NCBI RefSeq assembly: GCF_006227205.1
Contig: NZ_VCNG01000004.1
Location: 124,001-188,000, forward strand
Origin: Pseudomonas sp. ICMP22404
Lineage (GTDB): Bacteria > Pseudomonadota > Gammaproteobacteria > Pseudomonadales > Pseudomonadaceae
DNA length: 64,000 nucleotides
Direction of reading: 5' to 3'
Numbering within the stretch: position 1 is the stretch's first letter; each line of letters opens with the position of its first letter. The position numbers and the translations under genes were made by a program. Below are positions 1 to 8,027 of the stretch, in pieces. Under the pieces are notes generated by a model, which worked only from the letters and a program-made list of their open reading frames with translations, did not search any database and was not told the DNA's origin.

Positions 1-1
1 G

Positions 2-238
2 GTAGACGCGGTGATTTGGTGCACCGGATTCAGGCCGGCCTTACAGCACCTGGATTCACTGGGAGTGGTCAACAACGAAGGCCGCGTTGAAGTCGAAGGC
101 ACCCACTCGACCAGAGAGTCAAGGCTATGGCTGGTCGGCTACGGCGAATGGACAGGTTCGGCCTCCGCCACACTGATCGGCGTGACACGAACAGCACGCA
201 GCACAGTCAGTGACATCGTGGCGTTTCTCGTTGATTAG
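2..238 (+). CDS. C-terminal end of a flavin-dependent monooxygenase/oxidoreductase (partial)
   Basis: The reading frame is open from the window's left edge and stops at 238, so only the last 78 or so residues are visible. It reads [13 protein letters not shown] near the start, the typical ATG-like motif that closes the NAD(P)H/FAD domains of ArsO/CzcO-type flavoprotein monooxygenases, then [12 protein letters not shown] before the tail. By family knowledge such proteins use NAD(P)H and FAD; ArsO relatives sit in arsenic operons. Nothing here identifies the substrate. The gene ends 12 bp before a tRNA-Pro 3' relic, so its end may mark the left border of the integrated material. Confidence 0.7.
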   Translation, partial: VDAVIWCTGFRPALQHLDSLGVVNNEGRVEVEGTHSTRESRLWLVGYGEWTGSASATLIGVTRTARSTVSDIVAFLVD

Positions 239-250
239 GCCGTCTGAGGG

Positions 251-299
251 TGGTCGGGACGGAGTGATTCAAACACCTGAGCCCTAGCACCCTATGCTT
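251..299 (-). other. Decayed tRNA-Pro(GGG) 3' fragment (attachment-site relic)
   Basis: Read on the minus strand, this stretch ends in the CCA of a tRNA and matches the fragment at 4694-4744 at about 43 of 48 positions; the first 20 plus-strand bases are identical. The T-arm has decayed, with mismatches in stem and loop, and there is no 5' half to the right. It is best read as an old attL-like scar left when an element integrated into the 3' end of a tRNA-Pro gene. Confidence 0.65.
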
Positions 300-423
300 G
301 AAGGGGTTTATGGCAGCAGTTATAGACATTATGGTAACTCTCCAAAAAGGTCAGCCGTCTATCTGTCTTGGCCCATACAAGTGACGTAAACTTCGCGTCT
401 CAAGATTCAGGACAGCGTGCGTC

Positions 424-1923
424 ATGCTTTTCACTTCGTTCGAATTCATATTCGCGTTCCTACCGGTTGCATTTCTGGGTTTTTTTCTGCTCGCACGTTT
501 CTGGGGGCGAGAAGCTGCGGCGATATGGTTGGCAGCGGCATCTTTGTTTTTCTACGGATGGTGGAGCACGACCTATATCGCTCTCTTGCTATCTTCCATC
601 CTGTTTAACTACTGCATTGGGTATCTGATCTGCAAAAATCAGGAAGCAAACATACACGTAGCCAAAACAGCCTTATACGTGGGAATAGTCAGTAACCTGG
701 CCTTGCTTTGCTACTACAAGTACACAAACTTTTTCCTTGGAGAAATCAGCAGACTCACAGGTGCCCACATCCCCTCCCTGAGCTTGATTCTGCCGTTAGG
801 CATTTCGTTTTTCACATTTACACAAATTGCTTTTTTAGTAGATACATGGAAAGGCAAAGCGAAAGAATACAACTTTTCGCACTACATACTGTTTGTAACT
901 TGGTTCCCCCACTTGATAGCCGGTCCGATTCTGCATCACGGACAAATGATGCCCCAGTTCAAAGACCCGGCAATTTACAAACCCAACTCAAGAAACATAG
1001 CAATAGGGATCGCCTTATTCGCCGTAGGCCTTGGAAAAAAACTTTTACTTGCAGACCCGATCAGCACCTATGCGGATCCACTATTCCACGCAGCGGCTAC
1101 TGGACAGGCAATCGGAACAATGGTCGCGTGGGCAGGCGCAATGGCATACACCCTGCAAATTTATTTCGACTTCTCTGGCTACTCCGACATGGCTGTGGGG
1201 CTCTCCTTGCTTTTCGGAATACGCTTACCTGTAAACTTTAACTCGCCATACAAAGCCAAGAGCATCATTGAGTTCTGGCGACGCTGGCATATGACGCTAT
1301 CTCAATTTTTGAGAGACTACCTTTACATCCCATTAGGTGGAAACCGTAAAGGTGAAATTCGTCGCCTCGTGAATTTGTCGCTTACTATGCTACTCGGTGG
1401 TCTATGGCACGGTGCGAGTTGGACTTTTATCATTTGGGGAGGGCTCCATGGCGCATACCTATGTGCTAACCATATCTTCCAAAAACTGCCTCGTTCATAC
1501 TTATCGGGGTTGATTCCTCGATTCGCAACCAATGCGATTTGCGTGGTAATGACATTCGCCGCAGTCATTTTTGCCTGGGTTTTCTTTCGCGCAGAAAACA
1601 TCCATTCTGCCATCGCGATAGCTCATGCGATGCTAGGTTCTGAACAAGCTGTCTCCTGGGATTCTATTTTCAAAAATCTCAGCTTTATCACCTATGCAAG
1701 CTATTTTCTTGTGTCGATGTTTATCATTTGGGCGCTACCTAATATCTATGAGGTCATTGATCTGTTAGAAAATCGAGTTGCCGTTAACGATCAAGAAGGT
1801 CAGAGGATAAGCTCCACAGTATGCGTAGCTGCGGCGATGACCTGCGTGGCAATTGTGGTGACCAGCCTGCTTTCCACATTTGGAAACAACACTATCAGCC
1901 CTTTTCTGTATTTTCAATTTTGA
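424..1923 (+). CDS. MBOAT-family membrane O-acyltransferase (AlgI/DltB-like)
   Basis: A 499-residue polytopic membrane protein. The N-terminus is strongly hydrophobic. The conserved core contains a region reading YFDFSGYSDMA, then FWRRWHMTLSQFLRDYLYIPLGG, and the catalytic histidine in GGLWHGASW at about residue 329. These are hallmarks of AlgI-type MBOAT proteins, which move acyl groups, usually acetyl, across the inner membrane onto extracellular polysaccharide or other surface glycans. The next gene starts 2 bp after its stop and encodes a GDSS-motif periplasmic protein, so the pair probably forms an acetylation module like AlgI with AlgJ/AlgX. The acceptor is unknown; no polysaccharide genes are nearby. 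The region is clearly AT-richer than the rest of the window, suggesting transfer. Confidence 0.88.
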   Translation: MLFTSFEFIFAFLPVAFLGFFLLARFWGREAAAIWLAAASLFFYGWWSTTYIALLLSSILFNYCIGYLICKNQEANIHVAKTALYVGIVSNLALLCYYKYTNFFLGEISRLTGAHIPSLSLILPLGISFFTFTQIAFLVDTWKGKAKEYNFSHYILFVTWFPHLIAGPILHHGQMMPQFKDPAIYKPNSRNIAIGIALFAVGLGKKLLLADPISTYADPLFHAAATGQAIGTMVAWAGAMAYTLQIYFDFSGYSDMAVGLSLLFGIRLPVNFNSPYKAKSIIEFWRRWHMTLSQFLRDYLYIPLGGNRKGEIRRLVNLSLTMLLGGLWHGASWTFIIWGGLHGAYLCANHIFQKLPRSYLSGLIPRFATNAICVVMTFAAVIFAWVFFRAENIHSAIAIAHAMLGSEQAVSWDSIFKNLSFITYASYFLVSMFIIWALPNIYEVIDLLENRVAVNDQEGQRISSTVCVAAAMTCVAIVVTSLLSTFGNNTISPFLYFQF

Positions 1924-1925
1924 CT

Positions 1926-2966
1926 ATGAACTTGTATAGAAAATTCGTCTTGACAGCAGCCTTGAGCCTAGCCGTTTGCGTACTGGCTTATATTGCACTT
2001 TTCTTTTACCAGTTCGGAGCACCAATCGCATCGGGTTATGACGCCGCCAACTGGATAACTTATAAAGAGCTTGTAGGAAACAACACCGAAGGTAAACGCC
2101 TGTTGCTGTTTGGAGATTCAAGCACGGTCTTCGGAGTAAATAGCAAAACCCTGTCAGAAAAGCTCGGCGTCCCTGTTGCCAACTTAGCATTGCATGGAAA
2201 CCTTCCATTAGACGCCATCACGGAATCAGCCATCAAAAATTCTCGCGCAGGTGATACTGTCGTCCTGGCACCTGTGTGGATATATTACTTCAATGATTAC
2301 AGAGTCCCCAAGGATTGGATTCTGAGAGAAATGGTTGCATGGTACAGCGATTATTTTTATGGCCTTCCTTTAAAAACAAAATTGAAATATATTTCGGCAA
2401 TAGATGTCAAAACGCTTTCCGTGAATGTGGATGCAAAATTTCGCAGAGTCGCCATACTGCAAGAATTTCCAAACCGCAGGGCGCTCACAGCCCAAGAAGT
2501 TAAAGATCAACACGCTAAAATAGACTGGACCGTCCCGCAACCGTTTTCATACACATTCTTGAACATGAACGAGTATGGGGATATGCAAGGAGCATGTGGT
2601 AACCAGCCTGGCGCTACAATAGCCAGCGTTCCAGTCGCCCTGGAACCTAAAGTAAACCCTCAAGTCTTGAAGCTTTTGAAACAAACCGCCCAGAGACTCA
2701 ACGATAAAGGTGTGAATTTCTATATCATGCCGAGTGTTACAGTTGAGGACGAGCGCTCTGTGCAGCAGTGGTACCACCTAGCGCTGGGAAGTATCATGGA
2801 CCAAATCAGAAAAGCGGGAATACCAGCCGTGGGTACGCCAGAAGACTTCTTCTTTCCAAAAACAAGCTTTTATGATACGTCTTTCCATATAAACTGCGAA
2901 TCAACTCCAGAGCGCACATCGAGAATATATAACATCCTCAAGGACGTCTTACATAAAGACACATAA
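1926..2966 (+). CDS. SGNH/GDSL-like membrane-anchored acetyltransferase partner of the MBOAT protein
   Basis: A 346-residue protein using the ATG at 1926, 2 bp after the MBOAT stop. It opens with one N-terminal hydrophobic segment (about residues 7-30), likely a membrane anchor with the rest periplasmic. LLLFGDSSTVFG carries the GDS nucleophile block (Ser65 or Ser66), and DTSFHIN near the C-terminus fits the Asp/His block of SGNH hydrolases. In alginate and related systems such proteins complete transfer of acetyl groups delivered by the MBOAT protein, and this assignment rests on that pairing. It could instead be an esterase. AT-rich codon use matches its neighbour. Confidence 0.75.
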   Translation: MNLYRKFVLTAALSLAVCVLAYIALFFYQFGAPIASGYDAANWITYKELVGNNTEGKRLLLFGDSSTVFGVNSKTLSEKLGVPVANLALHGNLPLDAITESAIKNSRAGDTVVLAPVWIYYFNDYRVPKDWILREMVAWYSDYFYGLPLKTKLKYISAIDVKTLSVNVDAKFRRVAILQEFPNRRALTAQEVKDQHAKIDWTVPQPFSYTFLNMNEYGDMQGACGNQPGATIASVPVALEPKVNPQVLKLLKQTAQRLNDKGVNFYIMPSVTVEDERSVQQWYHLALGSIMDQIRKAGIPAVGTPEDFFFPKTSFYDTSFHINCESTPERTSRIYNILKDVLHKDT

Positions 2967-3009
2967 CTTTCAGTTTTATCACTGTCTGTCAGGATCTTTC
3001 AGGCGCTTG

Positions 3010-3040
3010 GTAAGGCAAGAGCCCTCATGACTTGCCTTAC
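3010..3040 (+). terminator. Hairpin downstream of the acetylation pair
   Basis: A perfect 10-bp inverted repeat (GTAAGGCAAG against CTTGCCTTAC) with an 11-base spacer, 44 bp after the stop of the SGNH-like gene. There is no long T run after it, so it is a probable but not textbook terminator. Confidence 0.55.
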
Positions 3041-3356
3041 ACTTTAGATATATTGCCATTAGACGTTTACCATTCCCAGGGCATGGGACTTTCTTAGATA
3101 AATGTGATACCCCAAGATCAGCGCCGTCTTCGCGTCACTCACGCATTTCGGCGCTGCCGGCATCGTGGTTGCGTAATAGCGTGTAGCGCCGCCGGTTGGC
3201 GCCGGACAGATACGACTGATTCGAATCGCCCTTGTTCCTTCCGCCGAATACCGGTTGAGCCCCGGCCAGATCACACCCCGATGTGGACGAAACTGCGGCC
3301 TATAACCGCCCAACTGCATAAGGCATGAAACAGAGCAAAGTGAGCAAGCGAGACAA
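3041..3356. other. Gap without a convincing gene
   Basis: Short open frames exist on both strands here, but none has a clear ribosome-binding site or recognisable family. The base composition rises to high GC around 3110-3310, unlike the AT-rich block before it, so a junction between differently sourced DNA probably lies near 3050-3110. Confidence 0.4.
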
Positions 3357-3707
3357 TTACTTCGCAGTGATGAACCCATCACAGAGACCGTCCAGCAACC
3401 CTTGGCCGCCTTTTGAGTTGAAGAATTCAGTCGACTGCTTCACCTCCATTTCGTACATGGGGTTTGTAGCGACATCACGGATGTGTTTCGCCATCTCGTC
3501 AGTTATGTCCGCTTTCTGTTCTGTCAGGAATTTTTCTAAAGTGATACCTGCTTCTGGATGTTTTTTTGCGCATGCTTGGGTGGATGCGACAGCCATAACC
3601 GCAATGGTGTGGTCTGTGACGACGTCCGTGGCAGCCGGAGCTGGAACGGCATAAGCGAGGGCAATCACCGCGATGGCTGCACCACTGCGAACTTTACTTA
3701 GAAACAT
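3357..3707 (-). CDS. Small exported protein of unknown function
   Basis: A 116-residue protein with a good start: GGAGA lies just upstream of the ATG on the minus strand. The first 25 residues form a classical signal peptide (basic N-terminus, alanine-rich core, cleavage site near PAPAA). The mature part is about 90 residues with two cysteines, which could form one disulfide in the periplasm. I recognise no family. It stands alone, convergent with the acetylation pair and divergent from the integrase remnant. The combination of signal peptide and ribosome-binding site makes it a likely real gene. Confidence 0.65.
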   Translation of the reverse strand: MFLSKVRSGAAIAVIALAYAVPAPAATDVVTDHTIAVMAVASTQACAKKHPEAGITLEKFLTEQKADITDEMAKHIRDVATNPMYEMEVKQSTEFFNSKGGQGLLDGLCDGFITAK

Positions 3708-3809
3708 TCAGATCTCCAGATCTCAAGTATTTGGCATTAATGCCAAGACGTATCGGTCAAGCTCGCTGGTTCTTTAGCGATTTGGCCGCGCACCTCCGAC
3801 GCCACCCGA

Positions 3810-4598
3810 ATGCACTTTCCGCCACTCCCAACGGCGCCGGAACTACTTGAATCCAGCGGGTGGCAAGCCGGTCACAACCGGACAGTGCATATCGCGCTTC
3901 AGCGGGTCATCAGGGTGTTGGACCTTTGCGCGCGCAAGTGGCGCGATGAGGAGCGCCGGCCGTTACTGAACGTGGTGCCGATGATTTCCCTGCTGGACGA
4001 GAAGACGAACAGCCGAAAGCCCTACCCGCTTTCATGGGAAGAGCCGTCGATCCTGTTCACGGAGCTTCCGGCGCACCTTCAGACCATGGCGATGTTCAAG
4101 GTCAACACCGGATACCGGAGCAAGAGGTCTGCAGGCTTCAGTGGAACTGGGAGATTGCGTGCCAGCCTGGCATGAAAAACCGAGACGAGCGTCTGGCCGT
4201 GATGAACGACGTTGCCAAGTCAGTGATCGAGAAGCAGCGCGGCAAGCATCCGCTCTACGTGTTCCCGTTTGGCAAGCCTGATGGCGAAGGGAATGAAACA
4301 ACAGTTCACCGCATGAACGACTCTGCCTGGAAAAAGGCTCGGGTTCGGGCTGCGAAGAAGTGGCAGAAGAAAATTCTTGCGGCCGGCTCATGACGGCTTT
4401 GCCAGGATTCGCATTCACGACTTGAAGCACACCTTTGGGAGAAGATTGCGTGCTGCTGGTGTGACTGAGGAAGATCGGAAAGCACTGCTCGGCCACAAGA
4501 ACGGAAGCCTCGCCAGTCACTACTCAGCGACGGAACCGGATCAGCTCATTGCGGCGGCAAATAAGGTATCAGCAACGGACTCCGGGAGCCGATGTTGA
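3810..4598 (+). pseudogene. Frameshifted tyrosine integrase remnant
   Basis: Consecutive overlapping reading frames give successive pieces of one tyrosine recombinase. The first piece (3810-4110) reads as the core start with ISLLDEKTNSRKPYPLSWEE. The frame then shifts near 4110-4130, and again near 4385. The last piece contains HDLKHTFGRRLRAAGV and LLGHKNGSLASHYSA, the His-x-x-Arg box, second His and catalytic Tyr region. The N-terminal domain appears to be missing, and at least two frame changes are needed to join the rest. It reads away from the upstream tRNA-Pro relic and toward the second one, so it is probably the dead integrase of the first element. Confidence 0.8.
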
Positions 4599-4653
4599 CG
4601 ATTCTGAAGAGGAAGGCAGGATGAAGTCCCGAAAAACTCCCCACCAATGAAAA

Positions 4654-4677
4654 AGCCCAACTGGCTAGAGTTGGGCT
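4654..4677 (-). terminator. Intrinsic terminator of the tRNA-Pro gene, minus strand
   Basis: A 9-bp perfect stem (AGCCCAACT with AGTTGGGCT) and 6-base loop, followed on the minus strand by a run of five T. It lies 17 bp beyond the CCA end of the tRNA-Pro fragment, where the native tRNA terminator should be. Confidence 0.75.
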
Positions 4678-4693
4678 AAGTCATTGAAAAATA

Positions 4694-4744
4694 TGGTCGG
4701 GACGGAGTGATTCGAACACTCGACCCCTAGCACCCCATGCTAGT
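4694..4744 (-). other. tRNA-Pro(GGG) 3' fragment: attachment site of an integrated element
   Basis: On the minus strand this is the last 51 bases of a tRNA-Pro: the 3' side of the anticodon arm with loop ATGGGGT (anticodon GGG), a perfect T-arm with loop TTCGAAT, acceptor strand CGTCCCG, and CCA. The 5' half (expected to the right) is absent, and sequence after 4744 shows no D-arm. It therefore is not a working tRNA but the short att copy left of an element; the intact tRNA should lie at the element's far end, outside what I can find in this window. The integrase at 4912 starts 168 bp away. Confidence 0.82.
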
Positions 4745-4870
4745 TATTGGCGAATTTGAGCGGATCGCTAAATACCCAAAAAGAATCCACCGAGCTAGTA
4801 TCTACAAGGGCTCCAGCACTCCACCACGTCCAGCACCATCCAACGAAATCCATCGGTAGCTGACGTTTCT

Positions 4871-4891
4871 GTGGGGGTAAATGTGGGGGTA
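4871..4891 (+). repeat. Pair of 9-bp direct repeats, candidate integrase arm sites or operator
   Basis: GTGGGGGTA occurs twice, 12 bp apart start to start, between the tRNA-Pro fragment and the integrase start. Tyrosine integrases with an N-terminal arm-binding domain bind such short repeats near att. A similar pair with the same period lies at 19331-19351 in the opposite orientation. Confidence 0.5.
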
Positions 4892-4911
4892 TTTTTTTGG
4901 AGGGAAAAGTC

Positions 4912-6366
4912 ATGACCAAGCTCACTGCCAAAGAACTGGAGTCATTAGACGCGAACGATGCAGGTCGAGTGCTCAGGGAAGACGGTGGTCTCTCTGGCAA
5001 GGTCCAACTCAAGAAAAAAGGTATCACCGTCGCGTTCTATTACCAGTTCCGATGGGAAGAGAGATTCACCGATATTTCGTGCGGGACATGGCCAGGCACA
5101 TCACTACCGGAAATACGCAAAATACGGAACATCGCCCGCGACCTTGTGGCGACCGGGGTGAATCCCAACGATCATAAACGAGCCGAAAAAGCGCGAGTCC
5201 GAGCAGAGGTCAACGCTCAACTTGTCGCCGCCGAAACGCTCAAGGTAAAGGGACTGACCTTAGGAGATATGGCAGAAAAATGGCTGCTGAATGGCGTAGC
5301 GAGGAAAGACGGTAACGCAGAACTGCGCCGACGCTTCACCAAGGACCTGTACCCCACACTGAAAAACAAGACATTGTCTTCCGTAAATGAACATGATCTG
5401 CGGAGCGTGGTACGAACCGTCATTGGTCGCGGGGCTAATCGACAGGCTATTGGTTTGTTTGCCGATATCACTCAGATGTTTGCATGGGCAGAAAAGCGCC
5501 AGCCTTGGCGTGCTCTACTGGTTGATGGCAATCCGACCAATCTGATTGAAATTAATAAGCTGATCCCTGCTGACTACGAGGAGGAAAGAAGCCGCATTCT
5601 TTCGCCTGCTGAGCTGTCGGAACTACATAACTGCTTCCAACAAATGACGGCCGACTACGATGCCCTCCCCGCCGGTCAAAAGTACGAGGGCATTCGACCG
5701 TTAAAGAAGGAAACTCAACTCGCACTCTGGATCAGCCTGGGCACCTTGTGCCGGATGGGCGAACTGCTGAAGGCCGAATGGAAAAATGTCAATCTGGAAC
5801 AGCAGACCTGGTTCCTCCCCAGCGAAAACGTCAAAGGCACTCGCGGCAAGAAACAGGACCATTATGTTTTCCTCTCATCCTTCGCCCTGCATTTCTTTCA
5901 GGAACTCAAGACCCTCACGGGCGACTCTCAGTGGTGTTTTCCGAACAAGCAGGATGATCAGCATGTTGATGTGAAAGTAGTGAGCAAGCAGGTGGGTGAC
6001 CGCCAGGCTAGATTCAAAAACCGAAAAGCTCTCTCCCGACGGCGTCACGACGATACGCTGGTCCTTTCCGGCGGGCAGAACGGTGACTGGACACCCCATG
6101 ACCTACGTCGTACGGGCGCGACCATGATGCAGGCCTTAGGCGTCAGCCTGGACGTCATCGATCGCTGCCAAAACCATGTACTGGCCGGTTCTCGGGTGAG
6201 ACGCCACTACCTGCATCATGACTATGCCGAAGAGAAGAAACGCGCCTGGAACCTGCTGGGTGATCGGCTTAGTGCCGTACTGTCCTCAACCTACGAGCAC
6301 CCACCAGCCGAGTCTATGCTGTCTTTTCCAGCGTTTGCGGCTACAGAGACGTGGTCTCCCTCATAG
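4912..6366 (+). CDS. P4-type tyrosine integrase
   Basis: A 484-residue protein from the ATG at 4912, chosen because GGAGGG lies 7 bp upstream; an in-frame TTG at 4897 lacks this. The N-terminal part (about residues 20-100) has the DUF4102 arm-binding look of P4-family integrases. The catalytic core shows Arg in LGTLCRMGE (about 280), the HDLRR box (about 396-400), a second His in QNHVL (about 421) and Tyr in RRHYLHHDY (about 433). All catalytic residues are present, so the enzyme looks functional. It catalyses site-specific integration and excision, here presumably at the tRNA-Pro 3' end next to it. Confidence 0.93.
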   Translation: MTKLTAKELESLDANDAGRVLREDGGLSGKVQLKKKGITVAFYYQFRWEERFTDISCGTWPGTSLPEIRKIRNIARDLVATGVNPNDHKRAEKARVRAEVNAQLVAAETLKVKGLTLGDMAEKWLLNGVARKDGNAELRRRFTKDLYPTLKNKTLSSVNEHDLRSVVRTVIGRGANRQAIGLFADITQMFAWAEKRQPWRALLVDGNPTNLIEINKLIPADYEEERSRILSPAELSELHNCFQQMTADYDALPAGQKYEGIRPLKKETQLALWISLGTLCRMGELLKAEWKNVNLEQQTWFLPSENVKGTRGKKQDHYVFLSSFALHFFQELKTLTGDSQWCFPNKQDDQHVDVKVVSKQVGDRQARFKNRKALSRRRHDDTLVLSGGQNGDWTPHDLRRTGATMMQALGVSLDVIDRCQNHVLAGSRVRRHYLHHDYAEEKKRAWNLLGDRLSAVLSSTYEHPPAESMLSFPAFAATETWSPS

Positions 6367-6457
6367 GGCTGTTGCACCCAGCGCTCTCCGGAATTTAACA
6401 TCCGCGACAACCCGCTTTGTGACCCAAAATTCGCGATGAACAAAGGCGACAGACTGC

Positions 6458-7648
6458 ATGTACACATTCGTGAGTTTCACCGTTGCAGAACTGTTCGAAA
6501 AAGTATGGGAAACGCCCATGGTCAAATTGGCCCATGACATTGGTGTTTCCGACGTCGCCGTCGCCAAAGCTTGCCGCAAGCCGGCATCCCCCTCCCAGGT
6601 CGCGGCCACTGGGCAAAATCTGAAAAGCAGCGGCCACACAAACCCAAGCCTCCTCCGGTCGAAGGTAAGGTCCGATTCCAGGTTCTCGACCGTGACACTC
6701 TGCCCGCCAAGACTGGCGCTGATTCGAACTCACCGATAGTCCAGCGAACGATTGAAGCCCCCTCTCAATTGACCGAGCCCCACACTCTCGTGAGTCAATG
6801 GCTAAAGACTGCAAAAGCCTCAAAACTCAAAGAGGGCTACCTCGATTACGCAGACAAGCGAGTCTTGAGTGTGATGATCTCATCGACATTGATCGAACGC
6901 TGCGCAATCCTTTTTGATGCACTGATCAAAGAGGGTGAGGCTGAAGGTTATTCATGGAAGATCAACGCTGAAGGAAAAACCATTGTCACTGTTAACGGCG
7001 AGCCCATGGCCGTGCGACTCATGGAGCGATTAGACAAACATCCGATACCACCGCCGCCGCCCCCCCAAGCGCCGACCCGGTGCTCCTTGGGAGCCTAATT
7101 TAATGTCCCTGCGAAGCCCGCAGTTTGAATGGACCTCAACGGGTGAACTGACTTTTCAAATTGAAGTGCGAATGGATTATGGAGAACGGAAAAACTGGAA
7201 GGACACCAAGACCGCACGCCTCGAGAAAAAACTGTCTAGCATCCTGGCTGGCTTGAGTTCCGCATCGGTGTCTATCAAGGCCCTCCGAGAGAAGGAGGAG
7301 GCAAGAGAACGGGAATGGGCTGAAGACGAAAGACGTCGTCTTGAACGCGCCCGCAACTCAGAGACTCAACGCCGCCTTAGAAGTAACCTCGTTAAACATA
7401 CAGAGCGATGGGAACGTGCCGAGCGCTTACGAGCCTTTATAAAGGGCGTGGAGAATCGCCTGAAATCTACCCCACTAGTAGATCAAGAAATGGCACAAGT
7501 CTGGATCGATTGGGCGCGCAAGCAGGCCGACCTCCTGGATCCTCTGCAAGAGAATCTGGCACTGATCACCACCTTGGATGTACAGCTAGAAAGCTGGTTC
7601 AGTGGTTCACATTACGGTCAGGTGGAAAAAGGTTGGTGGCCTGAGTAA
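6458..7648 (+). pseudogene. Island-associated protein of unknown function, interrupted by two frameshifts
   Basis: Three reading-frame segments join into one protein of about 395 residues. The first segment ends with LFEKVWETPMVKLAHDIGVS and AVAKACRK, resembling a helix-turn-helix. The sequence continues in the next frame as AGIPLPGRGHWAK, so one base seems lost near 6575. The frame returns near 7056-7065, at a run of seven C, after a proline stretch. The last part (from about 7103) is rich in Arg and Glu and probably a coiled coil. The opening motif is one I associate with hypothetical proteins near integrases. The two shifts compensate, so recent decay or sequencing error in homopolymers are both possible. 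Confidence 0.6.
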
Positions 7649-8027
7649 CTGGCGATCCGCAGCGCTATTATCGCCCCAAGTAGGTATGTTGACCCGACTT
7701 CCACAGCCGACGATAGAAAAATTCAGGCCGTAAGAAAGCATAGGTAGCATCTGCAAGCATTCATGTAGCGGAATAACTGCATGCGCCTGGATATTGCCGC
7801 CCCGATGGCCTGCGACACCATGGCCACGCCACGGTTGCGGCCACATTCAGACTGCTTTCGGCCAACTACGACAGGCAGTAAACGGGCAAATTGCAGCCAC
7901 TCGCGAGGGGCTAATCTCGGAGTGCAAGTCTGGCGTTGCGGGGCGACAAAGGGTAAAGCGTTTCCCTCGGTACTTTCCGTTCCTATCCTAGACTTCGTGA
8001 GGTCCCCATCTCTATGGAGTAGGAGCA
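7649..8027. other. Upstream region of the giant-protein genes, no gene seen
   Basis: No supported gene in 379 bp. A good ribosome-binding site (GGAGTAGGAG) sits just before the ATG at 8028. The promoter for the two giant genes must lie here or further upstream; I could not pick out a convincing -35/-10 pair. Confidence 0.4.

Noticed and set aside
4694-4744. Functional tRNA-Pro
   Set aside because: Only the 3' part from the anticodon loop onward is present. The D-arm and 5' acceptor strand are absent on the right side.
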